A stretch of DNA of 64,000 nt from Calamus simplicifolius. Taxonomy: Eukaryota; Streptophyta; Magnoliopsida; Arecales; Arecaceae. Of this stretch, positions 24,775 to 36,205 are shown in pieces. The stretch's first letter is position 1; each line of letters starts with the position of its first letter. Made by a program: the position numbers and the translations under genes. The notes beneath the pieces are model-generated. The model did no database searches and was not told the DNA's origin. It saw nothing but the letters and a program-made list of their open reading frames with translations. The stretch spans positions 1-64,000 of the forward strand of contig UESW01001599.1 of the NCBI GenBank assembly GCA_900491605.1. Direction: 5' to 3'.

Positions 24775-24810
24775 CATACATACATACATACATACATGTA
24801 TGTATGTATA
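24775..24810. repeat. CATA/TGTA microsatellite palindrome
   Basis: Repeated CATA units switch at CATGTA into TGTA units, making a short perfect inverted repeat immediately right of the MITE. Confidence 0.85.
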
Positions 24811-25075
24811 TCCTAGGTCAGATAACAACCTATGTTAGAAGCATCAATTTGACCTATGTCCTACCGGAATTCATTGGGGATTTTGAAAACTCGACACAAG
24901 AACTTTGTTGGGATCCACAAAAAGCATATTTGCTGGAAGACTGCATATTTCCTTCCACAAGATGGGTCAAATAAAAGATTGCCACCATTAATAAAAAGAA
25001 CCTATAAAAAATATAAAATTTCTAAGATATGGACGGCTTCCCATGTTCATTCATGCTTGTTACCTAATGGGGCAT

Positions 25076-25305
25076 GGAAAAGTCTTTGTACACTACATTC
25101 AATGCAGCAAGTCCTATATAGATTGTACAGTCTTTTCTTATTGGTCCACATGGATCCAACGTGGCCTGACGCTGCCAGACGAAAGAGCAAAAATACCATG
25201 TAACATTTTGATCATGACATCCAATAAAAGTCGTTCAGCCTTATTTTGAAAGTAGTGTGCAGACGAAAATGCCCTTTTTCTCCAGCAAACTTCTCTTATG
25301 CAATT
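25076..25305 (+). repeat. left terminal inverted repeat of the large MULE
   Basis: About 230 bp, inverted copy at 56070-56298. Matching landmarks in order: AAAAGTCTT, AGTCCTA/AATCCTA, TATTGGTCCA, GGATCCAACG, GAGCAAAAATAC, GTAACATTTTGATC, TTATTTTGAAAGT, TGTGCAGAC, CTCCAGC. Divergence is visible but modest, in keeping with an old element. Confidence 0.85.
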
Positions 25306-25349
25306 TTTGTACGTAAGATGAAGGACATTTTTGCCCTCCAAAAGTTTTC

Positions 25350-26560
25350 TTACAATGGATGCTTGAGAAAAGCCTCGTGACATCGCAAAAGAAAATTGGC
25401 CAAAAACTAGTGACGACACCCCAGCTAAATTATTACGACACCCAAGTTACAAACCTAAGACACCCATTCAGAAAATCGATCGAAACAAAGCTACGACACC
25501 CAGCTTTATCGTTAAGACACCATAGGTTCAAACTTATGACACCCGTGGCCTTCGGATGGTGGAGAAAAGTCTCGCGACATCACAGGAGAAAATCGATCAA
25601 AATCAGTGATGACATCCCAGCTGAATTATTACGACATCCAAGTTACAAACCTAAGATATCCGTTCACGCTTAGAGGAAAAGCTTTACGATATCCCAGGAG
25701 AAAATCAATTGTAACAAAGCTATGACACCCCAGCTTTACTATTAAGACTTCGTAGTTACAAACTTATGACACCCGTGCTTAAAATGGATGCTGAAGAAAA
25801 GCCTCATAACATCGCAAAAGAAAATTAACAAAAACCAGTGATGACACCCCAGCTAAAATAGTACGATACCCTATTTACAAATCTAAGACATCCATTCAGA
25901 AAATTAGCCGCAACAAAGCTACGTCACCCTAGCTTTACCGTTAAGACACCATAGGTTCAAACTTACGACCCCCGTGGCCTTACATCGAACGCTGGAGAAA
26001 AGCCACGTGACATCGTAGGAGAAAATTGGATGAAAACTAGTGATAATACCTCAGCTGAAGTATTACGATACCCAAATTATAGACCTAAAACACCCATTCA
26101 GAAAATTGGCCAAAACAAAGCTATGACACCTCAGCTTTACCGTTAAGATACTGTTAGTTCAAACTTATGACACTCGTGGCCTTACATCGGACGCTAGAGA
26201 AAAGCCTCGCGATATCGCAGAAGAAAATCGACCAAAAACCAGTGACGATACCCCAACTGAATTATTATGACACCCAAGTTACAAACCTAAGACACCCGTT
26301 CAAAAAATCGATCAAAATAAAGCTACGACACCCCAACTTTATTGTTAAGGCACCGTAGGTTCAAACTTACGACACCCATGGCTTTACACCGAAAAAACCC
26401 TATGACACCCCAGTTTTACTTTATGACACTCTTGGTATAAATTTATGACATCACTATATATTTGAAATAGGCAAAAAAAATTTATGTCACCCTAGTTGTA
26501 AACCGATGATACCCTATCAAGATAGCTATGCCATCCGTTTGAAAATGTAGGCTTCACGTA
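25350..26560 (+). repeat. left ACGACACCC-type repeat array of the MULE
   Basis: A degenerate short unit of about 25 bp (CTACGACACCC-AGTT-AAACC-like, alternating with AAGACACCC-TT) repeats throughout. It sits in a higher-order repeat of about 200 bp marked by GAGAAAAGCCTCGTGACATC near 25366, 25561, 25794, 25996 and 26195. No coding capacity. Related arrays lie on the other side of the transposase gene and in the small MULE. Confidence 0.85.
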
Positions 26561-26918
26561 GCCCATGGTATGGGACGCAAGAGCATATCGTTACGGATTC
26601 TTGATGTGATCGTGCCGCTCTAGCCATCCTTTTGCACAGAAGGGTATCCTTTCATTTTCCTTTGAAGGCGGCATATATAACTTCTAAACCCTAGTTTTAA
26701 CTTTTTCTTTATAATATTATCTCTTCCTCTGAAGGCAGCATATATCTCTTCTGTTTGATGGTCGACTAACCGCTGGCATCCCAAATCTTCTCCATTGTTT
26801 TTTCTTTTGCCTCCATGGTGAAGAATAGTTTTGTGATTCGATGTAGAATGCGAACAAAGCGTACATGGAAGCACCGCAATAAGAAAATGATGGAAGCAAG
26901 CAAAAAAATGATTTTGTA

Positions 26919-27320
26919 TTAAAATGAGGATGAGGCTCTTTTAAGTGTCATCCTATATGAAGCTACAAAATCATCCATCACTAAATTAAATGCATCTTCA
27001 GATATAAAGGCTATCTCTGCGAGCTTCATCATCCGATGACTCATCAAAGCATATCTACAATTAATAACATAATTTTAAAGAAAACATATAACATGACATT
27101 TAAAATAAAAAAATATTACTGTGTACCATGATTTTCGTGAACTTTTATCATAACCTTCAAAATTTATGTTGAAATTGTTAAATTGGTATTTCATGTCCTT
27201 ACATCATCTCTTCAAGAAGTACTTATTTGGTAAACAAAATACATCTCTTTGACGAAGAACCAATAAAGAATGCCGACACAGGTAATCCTTGAACTGAAAG
27301 GATCAACACTGGCATTGGAC
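26919..27320 (-). pseudogene. FAR1/FRS-type MULE transposase, C-terminal part
   Basis: Minus-strand sequence immediately left of copia-A continues the transposase begun at 38007. It reads QCQC, one in-frame TGA, then FKDYLCRHSLLVL, which is a SWIM zinc-finger pattern (CxC ... CxH). The DVFCLPNKYFLKR region follows, which in FAR1-related proteins follows SWIM. A last segment (ALMSHRMMKLAEIAFISED, about 27060-26925) matches the family C-terminus and stops at TAA 26919-26921. The two parts were one gene before copia-A inserted: the 5-bp duplication TGGAC sits at 27316-27320 and 36206-36210. Confidence 0.82.
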
Positions 27321-28534
27321 TGTTGAAAATTATGTATTCAAGACATGAATCAAATTCATGAAAACGTAGTGGAAGATAAAATACAAAATCCTAGATGCCC
27401 ATGATCCTTAGGAACAGATTCATTTAATCTTAAATAAAATTGAAAAACATTAGATCTATTTATACCTGAGTCCTTTATTGATGTAGAAAAGGATGAAGCC
27501 GGTGAATCCTCTATCACTAGCCATCCATGCGTTGGGCTCTAACGGTGATCCAGACGGAGAAGAGTGAATGAAGACCTTCAAGGTATGAAGATGACACTTA
27601 GGAAAAGGGGTGCTAGTGACTCTTGAATCCCCTTCGAGAATTTTAAACCAAAAATCTTTTCATAGGTCTAAAGATATAATCTTTTGTACCGTCTTAAGGA
27701 GGAAGAGAAAAGAAACGTATTAATATAGAGAGGGAGAGAAAGAGTTATCCCATCTCATGGCAACGTTAATCCAAGGGAGAGAAAGAGACTCCCCTCCTCA
27801 TTGCAATGTTAATCCAAGGGTCAACATGCCCCAAGCCTTGGGAATAAATCTTTCTCTTCACATGAGGATGGATCACGTCCATCTTATGGATATGATCCCA
27901 TCTTTCATATGGTCAAGCCCCATCCATCATCCATGTATCAAAATCTCAGCCCTTGAAATTAGGAGTTAGTTATCTCATAACTACATGCCCCAATCTGGAC
28001 ATGTTCACCATCCTACCGTAGAGATTCATCATGCTCCATCCTATAGGCATGAATCCTTCTTCATATAGCTGAGATTTGCCATCCATACCCAAATAATCAG
28101 AGCCATCCATCATATAAAACAAGCCAAATTTGGGTATCCAATTATTTGTTCATCATATGCGCAAATTATCTCTCCCTAAAATTCCTTCCTCTATGATGGA
28201 TCATATCCACTATTATTTTATCTTCTTTAAATTGAGTCTTACCCAATTATTTAATTGATCATCTTATCTAAATTAAATCTAATTTAATTTTTATTTTAAT
28301 TCATTCAAAATTCTTCTTTATGCGTGTGACCCATTAGGCCCTTTAACATGTTGGCAATAATTATATCCTAATCACTGACCCCAGGATTGATTGGACAACT
28401 CTTTATCCAAGTCAACAACATGATTATAGATCATGAGAGGACTCTAGCAAAGCATCATGACCATCCAAGTGCTAAAGGTTTTGTTGATGTGACCATCAAT
28501 AATACCTATCCATGAATGGTTATCGTACGATTCA
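27321..28534 (-). repeat. left (3') LTR of copia-A, truncated
   Basis: 1214 bp matching 34194-35384 of the right LTR, from TGTTGAAAATTATG to GTACGATTCA. The region equivalent to 35385-36205, which is the U3 start on the minus strand, is missing. The RNase H coding sequence joins the LTR directly. Confidence 0.88.
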
Positions 28535-31500
28535 TTATCCTCAGTGGGGACTGGACACCATCAAACACCATAAGCGGGGACATCAACAACACCTATACAT
28601 GAGTGGATCAGCTACATTATCCTCAGTGGGGACTCATTCTATTTTTACATCATTTCTATAAATAATCTCTCTAATTATATGGTATCTTCTGAGTACATAT
28701 TTGGACCTTTGATGAGACCTTGCTTCTTAGCTTGCGCAATAGCTCCATTGTTGTCACATTACAAGTGTACTGGATCAGCAATGCTCGGAACCACACCAAG
28801 TTCAGTGATAAATTTTTGATTCAAACCACTTCTTTTGCTGCATCTGATGCTGTGATGTACTCGATTTCGGTCGTAGAGTCGGCAGTCATCTTCTACTTGG
28901 AACTCTTTCAGCTGACTGCACTACCATTGAGTGTAAAGACATAGCCTGATTGAGATTTATAATCATCTTTATCAGACTGAAAACTAAAATCGTATAACTC
29001 TGAACTATGAGTTTGGGTCCTTAATAAATCAAGAACATATCCTTAGCCCTTCGTAAGTACTTAAGGATATTCTTGACGGCCATCCAATGTTTCTCACCAG
29101 GGTTTGCCTGGTATCTACTAATGATACTCAAAGCATAAGAAACATCAGATCTCATACATAGCATCACATACATGATAGATCTGATTGCTAAGGCATACGA
29201 AATTCTATTCATATGCTCTCTCTCCTCTTGAGTCTTAGGACTTATGTCCTTGGAGAGATGCACCCCATGCGATACCGATAGAAATCCCTTCTTTGATTCC
29301 TCCATGCTAAATCGTTTTAGCACTTTATCTATGTACGTTAATTGGGATAATCCAAGCAACCTCCTAAATCTATCTCTATAGATCTAATACCCAGTATGTA
29401 GGCTGCTTCTCCAAATCTTTCATGGAGAACTTGCTGGACAACCAATCCTTCACTTCTTGCAGCAAGGATTCATTGTTTCCTATCAATAATATGTTATCTA
29501 CATATAATATCAAGAAAATAATAACACTCCCACTAACCTTCTTGTATACACATGGATCATCCTCATTTTTGATGAAATCAAACTCTTTGATTGTTTCATC
29601 AAAATGGATATTTCAGCTTCTAGAGGCTTGCTTAAGTCCATAAATCGACCTTTGCAGCTTGCATACCTTTTGAAAATCAATGGACTCAAAACCCTCAGGT
29701 TGTGTCATATACACATCCTTCACTAAATTACCATTTAGGAAGGTGGCCTGGACATCCATTTGCCATATCTCATAATCATAATAGGCTACAATCACAAGCA
29801 AAATCTTATGGACTTAAGCATGGCTACAGGAGAAAAAGTTTTATCAAAGTCAGCACCTTGCCTTTACTTGTAACCTTTCCGACTAGCCTTGCCTTATAGG
29901 TAATCACATTACCATCCATGTCGGTCTTCTTCTTGAAGACCCATTTGCACCCAATAAGTTTTACACCTTTAGGTGGATCAACCAAGGTCCATACCTGGTT
30001 GTCTTATATGGAGTCCATTTCAGACTTCATGGCTTCAAGCCATCTCTTGGAGTCAATGTCACATATTGCTTTCTCATAGTTAGTAGGCTCATCATCTTCT
30101 ATAAGAAATCCATATCTCTCAGGAATATGATGTGTTCTACTAGACCTACATAGCTGATGTACTTGGAGCTACCTGTTGCTCCATCTCTTCTAATAGAGGC
30201 TCACGCAAATATTGCTGAATGTGAGTTAAGTCTCCTGCTCAACTCTGCTGTATTTGGCATTTGCTCCATGTCATATAATCGGTCTGTGTCAATTTATGGT
30301 TCTTGAGCTTCACTAAGCTCAATATTTCTCCCACTGCCCTTTCTCAGAAAAATCTCATTCTCTAGGAATATGGCATGCCTTGAAATAAAAACCTTTTGCT
30401 CAAGTGGATGGTAGAAGTAGTATCCTTTTGTTTCTTTAGGATACCCATAAAATTATACTTGTCAGATCTAGCTCTAAGCTTGTCCGACTTATTACGTTTT
30501 ACATAAGCATAGCATCCCAAATCCTTAGATGACTAAGGGATGGTTTCTTTCCACACTATATCTCATAAGGAGTGAAATTGATCGACTTAGATGGAACTCG
30601 TTTAGAGTGCATTCGGCTGTGTGTAGCGCATAACCCCAAAATTTTTGAAAGATTTGCAAGGCTTATCATTGATCGTACCATATATAATAATGTGATTCCT
30701 CCTTTCTGATACACTATTATGCTATGGCGTACCAGGAGGAGTCCACTGAGAGAGAATCACATTCTCCTTCAAATATTCTAAGAACACATGGCTTAAGTAT
30801 TCCCCACCTCGATCTGATTGAAGCATCTTAATACTTTTGCCACTTTATTTTTCTACCTTGGATCTGAATTCTTTGAACTTTTCAAAGGCTTTAGATTTGT
30901 GCTTCATCAGATATACGTAACCATACCTGCTATGGTCATCTATGAATGTGATAAAGTAAGAAAAACCTCCTATTACCTGAATATTGATAGGACCACATAC
31001 ATCTAAATGTACTGGTCCTAAACATTCAGTCGCTCGCTCACCCTTTTTAGTAAAAGATGACTTAGTCATTTTTTCACGTAAGTATGACTCACATTCCTTA
31101 AATGATTCCCAATCGAATGAGCCCAAGTAGCCATCCTTATGTAACTTGGTTAAACATGTTTCATTTATATGGCCTAAACGACAGTCCATAGGTACGAGTT
31201 CTTAGAATTATTTGATTTTAATTCCTTAGTTTCTACATTGAGAATAGGCATTGTAAATTCAAAACATAAATCTCGTTGAACAATTCAGCAGAACCAAAAA
31301 TATTTTATTTTTAAAAATTAAATTTTTTATTTCTAATTTCAAATGTATATCCATCATTTACAAGGTATGAAATGAAAATAATATTCTTTGTTATGTTTGG
31401 AACATAGTAATAATTACTAAGCTCCATTACAAGCCCAGTGGGCAAAGACAAAGAACAAAATCCTATGGCTAAAGCAGCAACCTTTGCTCCATTTTTCATG

Positions 31501-32457
31501 CGCAGGATCACTTCATCTTTCTCCAGCTTTCTACTGCTTCTTATCATCTGCATTTAATACAAATATGAAATCCACAACCGGTATCCAATACACAAGTGGA
31601 ATAAAAGTAACAGAAGAAAATATCTTAATCATAAATATACCTGATGCAGAAGCATCCGTATGTTCTTTTCTTTCAGGCTAGCCATATAAGCATTGCAGTT
31701 TCTCTTCCAGTGTCCATCCTTGCTACAGAAGTGACACTTCCCTTGGCTACTTTATTTTTCTTAATGCCCTTATTTGATTTAGTCTTGGCCTTTTGGACCT
31801 TATTCTTCTTTGGTCGCTTCTTACGAGCGCCAGAGGACTCCATGACCATAACATGCCCCTTTTCTTTCTTAATGTTGGGCTCGGCATTCGTCAGCATATT
31901 CGCGAGCTCAGGTAGAGACGCCTCTAGCTTGTTCATGTTGAAATTAAGAACAAACTACGAATAGTTGGGAGGTAGAGACTGTAGAACTAAGTCAACACTC
32001 AGTTCATGATCCATCACAAAACCCAATCGTGCCAACTTCTCAATCAAATTGATCATTTTCAGCACGTGGGCACCCACTGATGAACCCTCAGTCATTTTGC
32101 ACTGAAACAACTCTCTAAAGGTCTGAAACCTCTCATAGCGAGACTGTGCACCAAATAACTCTTGTAGATGCATCAATATCTCCTAAGCATTCATATGCTC
32201 ATACTGTTTCTGAAGATCAGGTGACATCAAGACCAACATCAAACATGTGGCCATTTTCTCAGCATCTTTATACCGGTTATATGCCACATAAACCTTAGTC
32301 GGAGCATTCTCTGGTGGAACCTTCAGTGCAATCTCATATAGGACAAAAAAAATTTGGATCGAAGAATGATCCTTACATTCCTTAGCCAATTAGGAAAGTT
32401 GAGTCCAGTCAATTTGTTGGATTCTAAGATACTCCTAAGGTTGATGTTTACACTCAT
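28535..32457 (-). pseudogene. copia-A gag-pol
   Basis: Gag starts at the ATG 32455-32457 (INLRSILESNKLTG, a copia gag opening). It has a zinc knuckle of the form CHFCSKDGHWKRNC near 31730-31690. The protease motif LDTGCG is readable near 31590. Pre-integrase and integrase follow (31189-30845, including DCRLGHINETCLTK and ITFIDDHSRYGY). Reverse transcriptase lies at about 30000-29340 (MDVQATFLNG, SIYGLKQAS), and RNase H runs to about 28610, where it reaches PTEDNVADPL and is cut off. Several frameshifts and stops break it. The gag-like and pol-like parts otherwise follow the standard copia order. Confidence 0.88.
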
Positions 32458-34178
32458 GGTTTCTCTGATAACCTATATAAAAAAGAACGAGTCAATTGCT
32501 ATGAATACTAATCACCGACTTGATATGGTAATTTTAAGATTTTTAATTAAGTTGGTTTCTCCTACTATTTTATCAAGGTTAATAGCCCTCTCTATTAATC
32601 TCGAGAGATTGGAATTCAATTTTCTTAGTGGGCTAGGATCCTCATTCGAATTACCTTGACCTTAGCTTTGACACAATAAATCTCGGTAAGCCAAATTTGG
32701 TAGATTATCATCAAGCACATCTAATGTGACTCCTAGATCATTTAGGGGACATTGCCTTGTCAATCACATCCATATGTGATCACCCTAAAGTTTGCCTCTA
32801 GATTAGACTGACCCTGACTTTGGCCAATTATGCTAGTTAATCTAGTTAAGTCAACCCATTGTTCCTTAATCAACTCCTCATAAGTACACTCGATCTCGGC
32901 TTTGGCACGATAAATCTTATGACCTATTGATTTTGTATCATGTGAATAATGGAAGACTAATGACTTAATATTTGTGGAGGAATTTAGCGCATATAGGTTC
33001 CATCATACATGTACAACATTTGTACTATGCTAGGTTATATCCTATATATAGATTTTAGATTAATCTTTATTAACCTAAAAATTTATAAGATCAAATCTAT
33101 GATTGGGATTCCTAATCAAATTAGGATCCCTGACCACTATCTAATTTAGGAACGCTAATCATGTGACCAATCAATTGCTACCATCCTGATTAACCTTATT
33201 GATCTAATCAATTAAGTGCTTTCCTTAACAATGGCCAGATTAGCTGATCAATGGGGTTCTATTTAGCATACCCTTCGATCCCATTGAATGGGTTTTCCCA
33301 GGAAGTGAATGAATCAATTAAAAATCATGATCATACTTTTCTTAGACACCAATGTAGGTAAGCCTAATTGATTAGACCAATTTTGGGATCATAGGATCAA
33401 GCAATGATATGGTTAATTCTAAGTTTCTTAAATCTTTATCATTTATTACATTTTATGATAAGTTAAGATAGTGATCTTGTTAGGGTATTATGATAAGAAT
33501 TCTTAATTTAAATTTTAAAATTTTAAATTTTAAATTTTCTTATCATTTAATTACATGTTATGATATGTCGTTTCACATCCCATAAATCCTAATGTCTCTA
33601 ATAAACCCTAACTGATTCTTATCATGATAAGTTTTTGGATTCAAATTTTAAATTTTAAATTTCAAGATTCAAGTTCAAAATTCAAAATTTGAAATTCAAA
33701 TTTCAATTTAGATTCCAAATGATTACATTAATCACAATCTTATCATGATCAAAATTTCTAAAAATTAGTTTTTTACGATTACTGTTCATTATCATATGAA
33801 TATCAGATCTTAATCATATCAATAAATGTTAAAATTAAATCTTAAACATAATTTCTAATCTATCATGCATAAATAATAATTGCTATTTTAACATGACACA
33901 GATATGATTAAATCTAAATTAATTATTATTTATCATATAATAAACCTTTATCTTTAAAATTACATATCAAAGTACTTTATTTTAACATGATAACAAACAT
34001 ACATAAATCTATATAATAGTATTTCATCAAATAATAAACATTTTAATTTTAGATTTATTATCAACATATGAAAATAATTCAGGATTTTAATCTTCATAAT
34101 AAAGCATAATAAAAACTCATATTATCATTCAGATTGACTTAAATATCCTATCAAATTAATGAATCTGTAGTCTAAGAT
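32458..34178 (-). other. long untranslated leader of copia-A
   Basis: About 1.7 kb between the primer-binding site and the gag ATG without an obvious frame. It is AT-rich, with a run of AAATTTTAAAATTTTAAATT-like sequence near 33505-33700 and repeated TCATGATAA words. Leaders of this length are on the long side for copia elements. Confidence 0.6.
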
Positions 34179-34193
34179 GGCTCTGATACCGCT

Positions 34194-36205
34194 TATTGGA
34201 AATTATGTATTCAAGACATGAATCAAATTCATGAAAACATAGCAGAAGATAAAATACAAAAATTTAGATGCCCAGGATCCTTAGGAACAGATTCATTTAA
34301 TCTTAAATAAAATCTAAAATATTAGATCTATTTATACCTGAGTCCTTTATCGATGTAGAAAAGGATGAAGCCGGTGAATCCTCTGTCACTAGTCGTCCAT
34401 GCATCCGGCCTCTAATGGTGATTCACGCGAAGAAGAGTGGATGAAGACCTTCAAGGTATGAAGATGACACTTAGGGAGAGAGGGATGCTAGCGCCTCTTG
34501 CATCCCCTTCTAGAATTTTAAACCAGAAAATCTTTGCGTAGGTCTAAAGATCTAATCTTTTTCTACCATCTTAGAGGAGAAAGAGAAAAGAAACGTATTA
34601 ATAGAGAGAGGAGAGAAAGAGTTGTCCCATTTTATGGGAACATTAATCTAAGAGAGAGGAAGAGACTTTCCTTCTCATGGCAACGTTAATCCAAGGGTCC
34701 ACATGCCCCAAGCCTTGGGCATGAATCTTTCTCTTCACGTAAGGATGGATCACGTCCATCTCATGGATATGATCCCATCTTCCACATGGTCAAGCCCCAT
34801 CCATCATCCATGTGTCAAAATCTTAGCCCTTGAAATTAGGAGTTAGTTATCTCATAACTACATTCCCCAATCTAGATGTGTTCACCATCCTACCGTAAAG
34901 ATTCATCATGCCCTATCTCATGGGCATGAATCCTTCTTCATATAGCTGAGATTTGTCATCCATACCCAAATAATCAGAGCCATCCATCACATAGAACAAG
35001 CCAAATTTGGGTATCAAATTTGTTCATTATATGCGCAAATTATTTCTCCCTAAAATTTCTTCCTCTATGATGAATCATATCCATTATTATTTTATCTTCT
35101 TTAAATTGGGTCTTACCCAATTATTTAATTGGTCATCTTATCTGAATTAAATCTAATTTAATTCTCATTTTAATTTATTCAAAATTCTCCTTTATACGTG
35201 TGACCCATTAATCATGTCCTAATCACTGACCCTAGGATTGATTGGACAACACATTGTCCAAGTCAACAACATGATTATAGATCATAGAGGCCTCTAGCAA
35301 AGCATCATGACCATCCAAGTGCTAAGGGTTTTATTGACGTGACCATCAACAATACCTATCCATGAATGGTTACCGTACGATTCAATCCAATTGTCACATA
35401 TCATAGATCAGTTAGTGGCATGGAAAGTGTCAATCATGTAACTGATCTTGTTTACTTGATCTCAGAAAAGAGTAACTCATATGAATTAGAACTCCAAAAT
35501 TATTTCGAATTCCAACTCAACCTTGCAAGGATTTTAAGTTTAATAAATCCATCAAGTGGCCGTGGGACATAACCCTCTCTATAAGGGAGACGAATTCTAT
35601 CTTGGTCAATCACCACCTACACGTGTTTCATGTCATACCCAATCATCACTATATTTGCAACTCATGGCTAGAGTGACGTTTGTATAATGTCAAGGTATGG
35701 CATTCTACATATGAGGTGCAGTGAATATCTTAAGTCAAAGGATCACTCGCACAACTATCATCAGAGATCAACCATTGACATTATAGAATATCCATATGGG
35801 ATCTTTGTGTGGGTCAACTAATGCATCGTCACAATAACGAGCATCCATACACCTATTCAAGTATCTCCATACTTCAGCTTGCGAGATTAGCTGCCCACCA
35901 TAAGGGTAAGGATATGCAATGTGTGCCAGTCTCACGGTGTTCGATGGTATCCAGTCCCATCTATACATCGACTAGAAAAATTTAAAGAATCAAACTATAA
36001 CGTGCAATTTGAATATCATAAATTGTAAGTCTATTACAAATTCCATATGCACGGTTCATATTCTTTTGACTTTATCTCATAGATAAATAAATTAAATATA
36101 AAATAAAAGACATCTGAATAGATAAAGAAATTATTTTATTTAATTTATATTCATATAATGTATATATAGCATTCAATCCGATTGAATCTAGGGCATACAC
36201 TAACA
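34194..36205 (-). repeat. right (5') LTR of copia-A, 2.0 kb
   Basis: On the minus strand it runs from TGTTAGTGTATGCCC at 36205 to TTTCCAATA at 34194. The last bases correspond to CAACA in the other LTR. The full length is fixed by the TGGAC target duplication at 36206-36210. A short frame at 35768-35968 lies within it and is not a gene. Confidence 0.85.

Larger units (their letters stand above)
23934..25066. other. spacer between the two MULEs
   Basis: No gene seen. It is AT-rich single-copy-looking sequence, with a MITE at 24559-24774 and a CATA microsatellite directly after it. I recognise nothing in 23934-24550 or in 24820-25066. Confidence 0.4.
27321..36205 (-). mobile_element. copia-A: complete-length Ty1/copia element inside the MULE transposase
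   Basis: Flanked by a perfect 5-bp duplication TGGAC (27316-27320 and 36206-36210). The right (5') LTR is about 2.0 kb; on the minus strand it starts TGTTAGTGTATG at 36205. A primer-binding site, GGTATCAGAGCC (minus, 34190-34179), lies three bases inside it. The left (3') LTR is truncated and matches only the inner 1.2 kb. Coding sequence lies between 32457 and about 28540 on the minus strand. A non-coding leader of about 1.7 kb separates the primer site from gag. Many stops indicate age. Confidence 0.88.

Noticed and set aside
25063..25072. CCTAATGGGG / CCTAAGGGG as the target duplication of the large MULE
   Set aside because: It needs an indel and leaves extra bases outside the right terminus. 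ATGGGGCAT / ATGAGGCAT directly abuts both GAAAAGTC ends and is the usual 9 bp.
28535..28555. TCCTCAGTGGGGA as the polypurine tract of copia-A
   Set aside because: Its second copy near 28620 reads as RNase H coding (PTEDNVADPL) on the minus strand, so it is coding sequence and its duplicate, not the plus-strand primer.
35384..35390. Right end of the copia-A LTR at 35384
   Set aside because: That is only where similarity to the truncated left LTR stops. The flanks there do not match, whereas the TGGAC duplication and the CTAACA terminus place the true end at 36205.
35768..35968. 66-codon minus-strand frame
   Set aside because: Lies inside the 5' LTR of copia-A and has no protein family resemblance that I recognise.
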